Source of the DNA: Aquatica leii
Taxonomy: Eukaryota > Arthropoda > Insecta > Coleoptera > Lampyridae
Assembly (NCBI GenBank): GCA_035610365.1
Contig: CM069435.1
Coordinates: 7,776,001 to 7,840,000 of the forward strand
Direction: 5' to 3'
DNA: 64,000 nt
A program made the translations under genes and the position numbers. Shown here piece by piece: positions 45,296-56,040 of the stretch; position 1 is the stretch's first letter, and each line of letters begins with the position of its first letter. The notes under the pieces are model-generated. The model saw nothing but the letters and a program-made list of their open reading frames with translations. It was not told where the DNA came from and made no database searches.

Positions 45296-45872
45296 GTAGA
45301 ATGCAAGCTTTCACGGCCGTTGTTTTTCGGGTGTTGCCGCGTTACAAAACTTTCACTTAAAGTTTCGCTGATCATGCTGTCAGCTTCTTCAGAAGGTTTC
45401 TAAAGACTGATGTTATCGTCTTGCGTTCCTGGTTATATACCGTCTTTCGGCTCCGCTTCGCTGATCTGTGTGTGTTCTGGTCTGTTGAGTTGCATTCATA
45501 GACGTCTGGTGATTTGTTGCATGTTCTTCACGTAGCGTAGATCTCCATGTGTTGCTTTTTTATTGTTTCCAGTGATTCGAGTATTATTTGCTGGTGATAG
45601 TGTCTGCTTCTTGCTAATACCTTTACGTACCTGTAATGAATCCGATGTTATTTAACCCTGCACTCAATGCTCCTTCCTGTTTAGCCGATGTAACTCTTGC
45701 CGAACAGACACTCTAATTTGTATATACCTTTCGTGTGTTGATCTTTGTTAGGTGGTCTGAGCTCATCTATTTTCTTCACTGTGTTATAACGTGTAGTGAT
45801 GTTCTTCTTTCCTAGAACCCTCTTTAGTCTGTCAGTCACTGCGGCAACGTAGGGTAAGTAAGCATATCTTGT
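45296..45872 (-). mobile_element. 5'-truncated Penelope-like element inserted in RTE (577 bp)
   Basis: It is flanked by ATTGTA (45290-45295 and 45873-45878). Without it, the RTE frame reads KEYNEKLAENIIQ. The insert encodes only LPYVAAVTDRLKRVLGKKNI, a linker, and KGIYKLECLFGKSYIG, the first part of a GIY-YIG nuclease. A TAA follows where relatives have glutamine before TGR. About 400 bp of 3' sequence with a hammerhead-like motif comes next. The 5' truncation fits target-primed reverse transcription. Confidence 0.82.
45349..45392 (-). ncRNA. Hammerhead-ribozyme-like motif at the PLE 3' end
   Basis: On the minus strand: CTGAAGA (fits CUGANGA), then A, then helix II GCTGA/TCAGC with loop CAGCATGA. 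Next come GAAA and helix III CTTT/AAAG closed by AAGTG, followed by T-T at the expected cleavage position. Helix I pairing is not clear. It sits downstream of the nuclease in sense orientation, as known for PLE hammerheads. Confidence 0.55.
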
Positions 45873-45878
45873 ATTGTA

Positions 45879-46750
45879 TTCTTTGATGTCTTGTCTTATA
45901 TGTTGCCTAATATTCTTATTTAGGTCTCGTAATAGGGTATAATTTTTCGGTGTACTGAACTGGAGTTTCGTTCTCTCTTTCATACGTTTTTCGGTATCGT
46001 CACTTAATTTGTGTTCTCTGTTTTCTCTTTTAGTTAGCGTTTTCTGAGCTGCTTCTAGTATATTTTCATTAATGTTTTGACTTAGTGTTTCGATAACTTC
46101 TTCTTCTGGACTTACTGCCCGTACTTTATTTTTCCGTCTTAGCCTGTAGGAGTTTTTGTCGTTCTGTATTCGATAACAGTTTGGTATCTATTTTTGTCTG
46201 ATTGATTAATGTTTTTTCTGCAAAATTTATAACTGTTTCTCTTCTGTTGTTTCTTTTACCTAAGCCGTACTTTGTCATTTTTTCCTTTCCCAAGTTTTGC
46301 ATTGAAATCGACCATTTCAATTATAAACTGTGGTTCATTTTCTGTTACGGTTTTTTCTATGTCTTCTTCTTCTGAGTGGTCTTCGGTTGGGGCGTATACT
46401 TAAATTATTTTCAATTATGTATATCACTCTAGCACTTATTGAGTTAATTGTGGTTATATAGGAAGCTATTCTACGGTTTATAAGGAGTCCTATTCCGTTT
46501 ATGTTAGTATCTTCTCCTCTCCAGTATAGTATGCTTCCGGATTTCAGTGTCACGAGTTGCTCCTCTTACCTCGCTAATTTCTACTATATCTCATTTTATA
46601 CTTGATACTTCTTGTTCTAATTCTTCTATTAATTTACTTTTGGATGAGAGTGTTTTTATATTTAATTAGTTAGTTTTGTCTGACAGCCGAGGATTATTAG
46701 CACCCCTCCATTCCACCGTTACCATGTTAGCTGTCTTGGCCAGGAATAGT
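45879..46750 (-). pseudogene. RTE-type retrotransposon, endonuclease part
   Basis: From about 46730 the minus strand reads VTVEWRGANNPRLSDKTN, then LIEELEQEVSSIK, DIVEISEVRGATRD and SGSILYWRGEDTNINGIG, INRRIASYITTINSISARVI. These belong to an APE-type nuclease. Next come KYGLGKRNNRRETVINFAEK and a jump to KIDTKLLSN, showing an internal deletion that removed the catalytic SDH region. The linker to RT (RTKLQFSTPKNYTLLRDLNK, IRQDIKEYN) runs into the inserted PLE at 45872. Stops and frameshifts are numerous. Confidence 0.78.
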
Positions 46751-48345
46751 GGAACTGCCGGGAACTATGGGCTCTGTGTTTTGCGATAAGAGGAGCTCGG
46801 CTTCCTATGCCGGTTGGCGAGTGGGTGTAGTTGTCTCTTACTACAACTTGGAGTGCTGGCGTTGACCCTATCTCTGGTTTTTCTGCTACCATTTCCTAGG
46901 CCGCCCTTCAATCTCTAAAGGATTTTCATCTCACTAGATTTTATCTTAGCTTAACTGCTTGGCGGCTTTTGTGAAATAATGGTGGTGGTCCTCTCACTTA
47001 GTTTTGCTTGTGTGTCGACACAGTTTCCGGGGTGTGGCCACTGTGTTCTTGTATACACAGCTCTAGGATAGTCGGGATTTATCTGACAATCTTGAATTCA
47101 GAGGTACTATTCCTAAATGAACTCCCTACATCCCAATTTGATTAATGATGATTAATTAATAGTTACTCCAGCTAAATGTTAATCGTTTTATTACGCTAAA
47201 TGAAGACGAACTAGTTGGTATAGTAATGAAAATTTATAAAAGTTTCGGAAACATTGTCTTATACAGAACAGATATCAGTGTAGTGGCTTTATCTGGCTTG
47301 AAAGTTTGAAATATAATTTTTTGCAACAATAAAATCTGCTTTCACGTCATCTTCTTCTATTTGTATATTTTTTTTTGGATTTGAAGTCTAGGAAACGCGT
47401 TTCAACTTATTTAATCATCCTATCAATGGCAACAAAAAAAATTTTAATTTGCCGATAAGAATAGTCAGTACTTTCAACTGCTTCTAAATTGTAACTGCAT
47501 ACTGCACAAGCTTAGGGCGCTTCCTTCTTCGTGTATGACGTCTGATCCTATCTTTAATTTTGAAGAAAACTTTGTAGCATTTTTAAATATATTTTGAAAA
47601 ACATCGTCACCTATCCTGCAGTTTTTAAATTTTAATATCAATGGGTCATTACCTAGTACTGCCTTTTTTCAAAATATTTCAAAATGAAAACCCGTATAAC
47701 AGTTGAAAATCGGTTTAAACATTGATACAAGCTTTTAACCTCTACACTATAGCTGTTTTTTTAATGCTTTAATATGGCGGGACACGTTAATTTTACCGTA
47801 CGAATATGGCCTTTGGATTTGTAAAATGTTTTAATGATGTACCAAGGACAAAGAAACTAAGGAATGAAGCGCAACAAATTTATCTAAAATGGTACCAGGA
47901 ATGCATTGAATTAAAGCGTTTTGATAGATTAGTGAACAATGAGTCAATTTTTTAAATAAATTTGGGGTTTCAACAAAATTACTTCTGTTGATACTATTTT
48001 TATGTCTACAGAAAGGAGTATATTGTTTGCTAAAAAGAGTGATTATTTCAATTAACTTGTGAGATATGTTCGTCTTTTTTTTAATATCTTTAATTTGAAC
48101 AGAATCAAGTTTATTACTTACAGTTCTTTGTTTAAGAAAACGTTGGTAAATAGACCACTTTTCAAAACAATTTCAGTGAACTAGTGTTCCCAAAACTTTT
48201 GCAGCGTATACCCGTTTTTATAGGTGTCTTCAACTTTTCCCGAATTGGTCCCAAAAATTCTGCAGAATAAACATAAAGCTGAGTTTCTCCTTGGAAATGA
48301 ACGCGTGTCTTTTTTTTCGCCAGTGGTAGGGTAACAACTTAATCG
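46751..48345. other. No gene; RTE 5' leader then unique DNA
   Basis: About 46750-47100 is GC-richer and probably the RTE 5' untranslated region. The remainder has no recognised feature. Confidence 0.4.
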
Positions 48346-48460
48346 TCGTTAAATGATGAAACCCCTTACGAAAGTAGGCGAAACGTTAGAGACTTTGGGT
48401 ACACTACTGACACAGTCGGAAGATGTTCTTATCTTACTATAGATTCCGGTCGTGGAAGCC
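48346..48460 (+). repeat. PLE tail with decayed hammerhead-like core
   Basis: AATGATGAAACCCCTTACGA, then AGTAGGCGAAACGTT, aligns with 7287-7560 without its MITE. Both are followed by a TTC(G)G/TTGGGT(T/A) ACA segment and by CGGAAGA..TTCTTAT. Here the first base of the CTGATGA box is changed to A. It appears to be an isolated element end. Confidence 0.6.
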
Positions 48461-48479
48461 TCCGTTATTATTCTTCGGT

Positions 48480-50390
48480 GTCCGATCGATTTGTGATTCG
48501 GTCAATGATTTCAAAGCTTGTAGTTAGAAAAATGTACAATAGATGTCGGGATTAAACACTTCACTATGACCCTGGCACTTTTAAAATGGTTAATTAATCA
48601 CAGTGCGATTTTATTGCTATTTAACATTTCAAGCTTTTGTGAGTCTTTGGGAAATATTTATTTAAAACAGTGTTATGTAATATTTAAAATTCAGAAAATT
48701 GTTTATATCCGCATGCTAGTACGTTTTTAATTATCTCCTTTTAAATCTTTATTTATTGACTTTAAAATTACTTCTAAACACGGACAGAATGCACGCTTTG
48801 GTATAAAAACCAGTCGAACTTTGCTTTTTTTATATAATATGAAAGACCCGTAACGGCACAATAACAATTACAACTTAATCTACCAGTCTCACATCGCTAT
48901 TCTAACAAATCTGCATTTGATAATATCTTTTTTCTGACCACTTTACAATTATGAGAAACTTATTTAAATTCATTGTTAGTTATACAAAAAAAAACAGTTG
49001 TGTATGCGTACTGTTGCATGTTTTAAGTAACAACCTGTAATTAACCGGACATAAAACAATTTAAACTTTGGCCATATGGTGTCTGGCAAAGAAACAAAGT
49101 AGCAATTGTTTTATACGATTAGGCAGCAGGTGACCCTCCGCTCAAATTTGTATTTAAATAATTTATGTAATGAAAAATTGTTTGTTACGATGACTAATGG
49201 TGTTTTAATATCATTGCTATTAGAAAGTTGTTTTACCTTTCCATCATCTAAGTTCACTTCTTTAGTGTTCTTTTTTAATAATAGAGTGGGAAGTGTTTCG
49301 TGAGAACACGAAGAACGCATTAATTTAATTTCTAATTTTAATGGTAGAGCGTTTGACGAAAACATAATGGTGATAAGAGTAATAATTATAATAATAATAA
49401 TAATAGATCGTAGTCTCTGTAACAGTATATAACGGTTATTGATTAGTTATCGTTATTTGTTATATATTATTAAGTACTGCGTTTGGCGGTGGGAAAAAAA
49501 TTGTTTTTGATATAGTATTGGTTTATTTTTAACCTATTCAGATAATTCCGTGTCAATAGTTTCTTGTTGTTATTATCGTCTCTAACAGAAGACGTTGTCT
49601 TTGTTTTTGTCTTCGTTATAGTCGCAATTGAGGAAGATAACGTATAGGTCAGACATGTTTTCGCCATTCATTCACAATTATTTATTGTGGAATATATTTT
49701 TACTTTGTTCTTGTTGACTACAAAATTGTTTGTTCGTTGTTTTCAGTCTGTTTCGTACATTCCAAAACATCCGAGGTTTTTTTAACTTGTATTAATGGAT
49801 AAGATCGTAATTTGTTTTGTCTGAATACCAATTATCAATTTGATTATAATTGTTTACGGCAATGATACTATGTTAACGATCGTTGATAAAAAACGGTGTG
49901 TTATTTCTTCTTTTCTCAAATTCTTATTTTAATACATACGAGTTACCAAAATCTCTTTTTAGATTTTTATTATGGTATATATGATATATAGGGGATAAGA
50001 GGGTAATTATGGACAAATATGATAATAATAATGTACCTGATTTTTTTTTCCTAGAAAATTGTAAATGATAAAATGACACATATTTGTGGCGTTAATTACC
50101 AGACTATTTCATTTAATATCATATCTTCTTTAACTCACAAAATAATTGTACTACACGTTTTCACGTGTTCACTCATACCCCACGGGGGGAAAAATAAAAG
50201 GAACTTAGAATTTTCAACAGGTGCAGTGTTATAGCATGCGGTTAATAGGGGACAACAGCAAAACGTCCACTATTAAAATTTGTGTAAAAAAAATTTTTTT
50301 ATTGCAAAATTCCAATATAAAAACTATTCAAAAATATAGGTTCACAAATTCATCTTAGAATTAAAAAAAAAATCTTAAAAAACTTAACAT
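48480..50390. other. No recognisable gene
   Basis: AT-rich. GGGGATAAGAGGGTAATTAT at about 49992, preceded by TA, resembles a pogo-type terminal repeat and could be the left end of pogo II. No partner was found. Confidence 0.4.
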
Positions 50391-50776
50391 TTATATTTCC
50401 TCATACAACTGTTTTTGTACTGTTCATTGGCAGTAATTTCTATAATTTTTCCGGAAAATACATTATTGTACTTATTTAAGTCATGATGGTTATCTAAGTC
50501 TGTTTCTTTACTAGAATCTATATCTTTCATTTCAAACTCACTGTCCAATTGCACCTCCTCTTCAGATTCTCATGAACTAGATGATAATTCTCGTCTTCTT
50601 TTTTCGTTTGTCTTTCCTGTATTTTCTTTATTTAATTTGGAAGTGCCATTAGGGCCTGGCTTTAAAATATATGTAAAGAAAACCACCTTATCCATGTATA
50701 AGGCTCATGGGATATATCGGGTCTAAAGTTTTTTTTTGACATTTGTCTAATTGCGAGATTTCGTGAAAAATTAATT
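50391..50776 (-). pseudogene. pogo II transposase, C-terminal tail
   Basis: On the minus strand, FHEISQLDKCQKKTLDPIYP is followed by a stop, GGFLYIYFKARPNGTSKLN and an acidic tail (ESEEEVQLDSEFE). The first part repeats the right-hand fragment at 54792-54900. This is the C-terminal end of the second pogo-type transposase. It is separated from the catalytic part by gypsy 3. Confidence 0.55.
50672..50776. repeat. 105-bp direct repeat flanking gypsy 3 (partner 54792-54900)
   Basis: Both copies start ATGTAAAGAAAACCACC and end GTGAAAAATTAATT, with about seven substitutions and a longer T-run in the right copy. On the minus strand both encode the same pogo II peptide, HxISQLDKCQKK. It is thus host-transposon sequence, not an LTR. 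Confidence 0.8.
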
Positions 50777-50972
50777 TTAGATATAAGTTGTTAAAACATA
50801 TAAGGACTTTAAAAGTTGTTTTCTTTAATTTTTAGGTAAGTTTTTGTTGTAGGTATAAAATGAATTTGTTGAATAAAAACTTTAATTTTTAGTGAAAAGC
50901 AATTAAGTCTTTGATTATAAAAGATAAAAATAACATTATAAAACAACTTTTTCTGCAAATATTTCACGAAAC

Positions 50973-52048
50973 ATGGAAAGATTAAGATTTTATTTTGTTG
51001 TGAAACCAACAGCAGATGAAAAATCAAACACCATATGCATAAACTCGATAGCTACACCTAACGGACAGATTTTTGGAATACCAGTCGAGTTCCAACCTGC
51101 AAATTTGCATCAATTGATTACAAATACTCAAAACTATGTCAAAGTAAGAAAATCATTAAATAAAAGGTATCAAACAAAGAAAATATGGATAACTCTGACA
51201 GATGACATATCAAAAATATATTTTGATGAAGAATAATACCTACAGTTTAACAATTTTTACTTGGAAGAAATTTTAGCAGAAACAAATAGTGTTGAATCTA
51301 TACCTAGTGGTTCAAATGAATCGTTTGAAAAATTGTTAAAGAAGTTGCTTGAAGATAAACAAATAAAATCTGAAATTCAAAATCTAAGAAAAATTGCAAA
51401 GTATTTTATGATTGTGAAATTCAATGATAGAAACTCAAACGCTTACCAGTGGATTAAGGATTTTAACAAAGAATGTGAACGTTTCCAAATCAATGAAGAT
51501 AAAAAGAAAATTCAAATGCTAAAAATTTTTTTGGAATACTTTAGCATAGATTGGTACAGCTGCATTTTAATAAAACTTACAGTGGAATCAGAGTGGAACA
51601 AATGGGAGTAAAGTTTTTGTGAGACGTTTGCAAACAAAGGATGGTGGCCCATTAGACGTGTTCTGGCTTTTAAATATCAAATTCGTTACTTGAGTATGCT
51701 TTAAAAAAGGAAAAATTGTTATTGGAAGTAAAAAAATCAATTGATACTGGGATACTCATAGATCTTATAGCATTTGGCTTACCTAATTATGTGGCTGATA
51801 AAATTTACAGAGAAATTTTACAAAGAACGGAAGATCTTTATACAACGAATTAGGAAGATTGGAACATTTTGTTGGGAAAAATAAATATGATAAAAAAGAT
51901 AATATATATTCTGATAATAGATCAATAAAAATTGAGAAAAAAAACCATGCCAAATCTGTGTCTGCGAGAAAAGAGGGATACGTTACCATCCAGAGGAAAA
52001 TTGCGGGTTTAAAGAGAAAAATGAAAAACAGTTTTAAAAACTGTAAAT
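50973..52048 (+). pseudogene. gypsy 3 gag
   Basis: The first frame starts MERLRFYFVVKPTADEKSN and stops at 51236. The next (51261-51611) has ESFEKLLKKLLEDK and YFMIVKFNDRNSNAYQWIKD, a capsid-like core seen in insect gypsy gags. After further breaks, CQICVCEKRGIRYHPEENC (about 51950-52010) forms the C..C, H...C zinc element typical of this group. At least two stops or frameshifts lie between these parts. Confidence 0.7.
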
Positions 52049-52089
52049 AACTCAGAATTGGAAATTGAGCTGAACGAAGAAAATCCAAA

Positions 52090-54283
52090 AAACTAGAAGT
52101 GCCACCATTAATAAAAGTAAAGTTAATATTAAATGATATTTTAAACGTTTCGGGAATTTATGATTCAGGTTCAAATGTGTCATTAATAAATGCAAAGTTA
52201 TTGAAGATACAGCCAAAAGAAAATACAAATAATATAAAAAAATTAACTTGAAAACTATTAATGGTGAGAAATCACAAAAGGTATGGTAACATTAAAAATA
52301 AAAAATTACAATATTGTAAGAAATATGGATGTTTTTGAAGTAGATAATGAAAACTTTAACTATGATTTTCTAATCGGGTCGGAATGCATAAAAAACTTCA
52401 AATTAATGCAAAATGAAGAATTCAAGATCATACAATGTAACAATCCAAAAGAAATCACGGTAATCTCAATTGAAGAGGATGTGAGAAACGAAAAATACCT
52501 AAAAAATGATAAATCAAGGATAATAAATGTCAAAATTCCTGATGTACTAGGTAACAAAAATAAAGAAGGATTTTTATTAAACTCTGAGGTATTAAAACAA
52601 GATACTAAAATCATGAGTAAATGTGAAATAAATTTCAATGAACATATAAACTCAGATGGATTTGAAACATTAGTAAACCATTTAGATTTATACCAACAAT
52701 CAGAAATTGATAAGTTGATAGAAAAATACAACCCGGTCTTTGCGAAAGATAAATATGACATCGGTACTGTACGAGATTATGAAGCTCGCATTGACTTGAT
52801 GATAGATAAATATTGTTATAAACGTCCATACAGATGCACACCTGAATATAGAAAAGAAATAGAAAATCAAATATCAAAACTATTAAATAAAAATTTGATT
52901 GAGGATTCTTATAGCCCATTTCCTGCTCCAGTAACTCTACCATATAAAAAAGAAGATGAATGAAAAACAAGACTGTGTATAGATTTCAGAGAATTGAACA
53001 AAATTGTCGTCCCACAGTCGCAACCTTTTCAGTTGATTGAGGATTTAATGATACAAACTGTAAACTGTAAATATTTTTCTACTTTGGACATAAATTCAGC
53101 ATTTTGGTCAATTCCTTTAAAAATTCAAGATAGATACAAAACTGCATTTACACAGATTAAAGACTGCTGCAGCCATATTTCAAAGAATATTGGGAAACAT
53201 CATTAGAAAGTACAAACTCTTTAGTTTTGCGGTAAATTTTATAGATGACATCTTAATTTTTTCGAAAACTTTTAAAGAGCATTTATTACATCTATCGAGA
53301 CTAATGGAGGCAATACGAACAGAAGGCTTTAGAATTAAATTTTCGAAATGTTCTTTTGCAAGTAATCACGTTAAATATTTAGGTCACATAAATGAAAACA
53401 ATTCAATCAGAACTTTGAAAAATTATTTAACTACTGTCAAAAACTTTCCACTTCCAAAAACAAAGAAAAATATACGACATTTCCTAGGTAAAGTAAATTT
53501 TCATCATAAATTTGTACCACACAGTGCAAATGTTCTGGATCCTTGACACAATTTATTACGGAAAGATGTGAAATTCATATGGTCCGCAGAATGTCAGGAA
53601 TCATCTGATAAAATAAGAGAATTGCTATGTTCAGAACCAATTATGAATATTTTTGACCCCGAATTACCAATAATGATTTACACGGATGCTAGTATCAAAG
53701 GAATGGGAGCGGTGTTAAAACAAGAAGATAAAAATAGAAACAGTAAGCCATTTGCTTATTTTTCAAAAAAGTTAACTGAAGCTCAAAAAAAGAAGGCAAT
53801 ATATATATAATGTCTAGCAATAAAAGACGCTGTGAAGTATTGGCAGCACTGGCTTATGGGAAAAGAATTTATCGTATATTCAGATCATAAACCATTAGAC
53901 AATATGAACATCAAGGCTAGAACTGACGAAGAACTAGGAGATTTGACATATTATTTATTCCAATATAATTTTAAAATTAAATATAACCCAGGAAAATTAA
54001 ACCAAGAAGCAGACTGTTTAAGCAGAAACCCAGTTCTAGAACCTCATGACAATACTGAAGATTTTTTAAAAGTTGTAAATTTAATAAACCTAGAAGATAT
54101 AAAAAATGACCAACAAACAAATCTTGACCTAGAAAAAGAAAAACTTATATTTGAAAATGAAATTTACTATAAAAAGATGAGAAGAAAAAAAAATCATATT
54201 ATCAGAAGAACTGAGCAAAACTCTAATAAAAGGTGTCCACGATACTTACTGCCACATTGGAAGAACACAGATGACAAATAAAA
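52090..54283 (+). pseudogene. gypsy 3 protease, reverse transcriptase and RNase H
   Basis: The protease motif is YDSGSNVSLIN (52160-52195), followed by FLIGSECIKNF. RT reads RPYRCTPEYRKEIENQISKL, LIEDSYSPFPAPVTLP, then a TGA at 52961-52963, LCIDFRELNK, STLDINSAFWSIPL and, after a deletion that removes the FxMPFG region, FIDDILIFSKTF as the catalytic box. FASNHVKYLGHI follows. RNase H has IMIYTDASIKGMGAVL and IVYSDHKPLDNM. Several stops and shifts interrupt the frame, which is old compared with gypsy 1. Confidence 0.85.
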
Positions 54284-54791
54284 TAACGCCATTCTACACA
54301 GCGAAGAACATCATTGCAAACATTAAACAAATTTGCGATAAATGCGAAGTTTGTATAAAAAACAAATCAAGGAAGAGGTCAAAATATGGTTTAATGTCTT
54401 ATTTAGGTCCAGCAACACGTTCATTTGAAATTATATCTATTGATACCATTGGAGGCTTTGGAGGATCACGGTGGACAAAGAAATACTTACACCTTCTGGT
54501 CGATCATTTTACAAGGTATGCTTATATTCTTACATCAAGAAATCAAAGTTTCAATGATTTTATTAAACTAATAGAAAGTGTAACACAAAATTACAATATT
54601 GAAATGGTGTTAACGGACCAATACCCTGGTATAAATTCTAAAAGAATTTAAAGAATTTTTGAAAAATGAAAACATAAAAATAGTTTTCACTGCTGTAGAT
54701 TCACCATTTTCGAATGGGCTCAATTAAGGACTAAAACAAACTTTAGTAAATAAGATAAGATGTAAAATAAATGAAAGTGATAAAAAATAGC
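54225..54791 (+). pseudogene. gypsy 3 integrase
   Basis: The zinc-binding part is DTYCHIGRTQ with CDKCEVCIKNKSR. The core has ISIDTIGGFGGSR and VLTDQYPGINS with the first two catalytic aspartates. After a 1-bp frameshift near 54645, SPFSNGLN is followed by TAA at 54725-54727, where the family has its catalytic glutamate. The tail LVNKIRCKIN follows and ends at the 105-bp repeat. The C-terminal domain is missing. Confidence 0.78.
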
Positions 54792-56040
54792 ATGTAAAGA
54801 AAACCACCATATTCATGTACAAAGCTCATGGGATACATCGGGTCTAAAGTTTTTTTTTTTTGACATTTGTCTAATTGCGAGATTTTGTGAAAAATTAATT
54901 CTTGTTCTTCTTGTGTAATGTTTTTCTCTGGGTTTCTAAATCTTTAGAGTTTTACAATATCAAAGGCCTTTTCAGGAAATTTTTCAAACTGTACTGGAAA
55001 AACTCCAGTAGATCAAAATCCCGAAGTTAAATGTTCTGGCTTAAACTAACTCTAACTTTGATAAAAATTCATCGTTGGGTAATATTCGACTAGCGAAATC
55101 CATATTAAATTTAATCGTTTCGTTATTCTACATGTTCTTTATTGGTTTGAAAACACATTTGTCCAGAGGCTGCAAGTAATGTGTAACATTTGCTGGTAAT
55201 TTTACCAAAATAATTCCATTCTCAATTACAGATTTGGACAATACGTAACTAGTATGAACGGCAGCTCCATCATATATGCAGACAACTTTTTTATTGCCTC
55301 TTTCTTCTAAAGTTTTAACAAATGGCAAAAAAACTGTTATTAAGTCATTTGTGAAACAGTTCTCCTTTCATCCAAGTTTTTTTTTTGAGCTGTATAAACA
55401 GTGCCTGGGTAATCATCTTGTGGGATCCAGGTTTGCCATACATATTTTCTCTTGAAAATGATAAAAGGAGGCAGTTTATCTTTCTCCGCATTTCCACATG
55501 CCAAAACTGTAGTGTTCTTTTTCCCAGAAACATTTTTAGATACACACTTTTGTCCTTTAGGCGCTGTGAGCCTGACGTCTTTTAGGTCGTGAGTAAAACT
55601 AGTTTAATCACAATTGTAGATACGATGACCATCATTAAGAGTTATGTTTTCTTTTTTAAACAACTTCCTTAGCATTTGGTACCAATTCTTAATAGTAAAA
55701 GGATCAGTACCGCGTAATCGTTGGGAACTCATTATTTTCCCTTTTCGGACAGACAGTTCCGTCTTCGCATAAAGCCTTCGTACCATTCCCTGCCAGGACC
55801 AGACTGATTCCAAAGTGTTCCATTTGCTTTGCAGTACTCTTTCACGAAAGTACTGTTCAGTAGCATCACGAAGAGTATTTCCCCGAATATATTCTACAAC
55901 AAAAATGTACGTTTTAAGTATGTCCACTATTACACACATTTTCTGTCCATTATTTTCCACAAATTCCAATTTTTTCTGGGTTATAATGGAGATGCTGCTA
56001 TGTGAAACATTCTTCAGATAATTAAAAACCAAATGCCATG
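54792..56040 (-). pseudogene. pogo II transposase, DNA-binding and catalytic parts
   Basis: From about 56030: RDATEQYFRERVLQSKWNTL, WSWQGMVRRLYAKTELSVRK, GTDPFTIKNWYQMLRKLFKK and HRIYNCD, where a stop replaces the usual glutamate after the first catalytic aspartate. Then APKGQKCVSKNVSGKKNTTV, LACGNAEKDKLPPFIIFKRK, and, after stops, VCIYDGAAVHTSYVL and VKLPANVTHYLQPLDKCVF with the second and third aspartates. NPEKNITQEEQELIF leads into the repeat at 54792-54900. It is a DDE_1 (pogo/jerky) transposase of a different subfamily from pogo I. Confidence 0.78.

Larger units (their letters stand above)
50777..54791 (+). mobile_element. Ty3/gypsy retrotransposon body (gypsy 3) without LTRs
   Basis: Gag, protease, RT, RNase H and integrase are in the usual order. 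No LTR-like direct repeat belonging to the element was found inside the boundaries. The unit is embedded in pogo II, with a 105-bp piece of pogo II on both sides. Confidence 0.75.

Noticed and set aside
51783-52088. 101-codon minus-strand frame rich in Phe/Leu
   Set aside because: It is antisense to the gypsy 3 gag zinc region.
52360-52970. Minus-strand frames of 111-133 codons
   Set aside because: They are antisense shadows of the gypsy 3 polymerase frame.
50672-54900. The 105-bp repeats as LTRs of gypsy 3
   Set aside because: Both copies read as pogo II coding sequence continuous with pogo II on their outer side, so they are target sequence.
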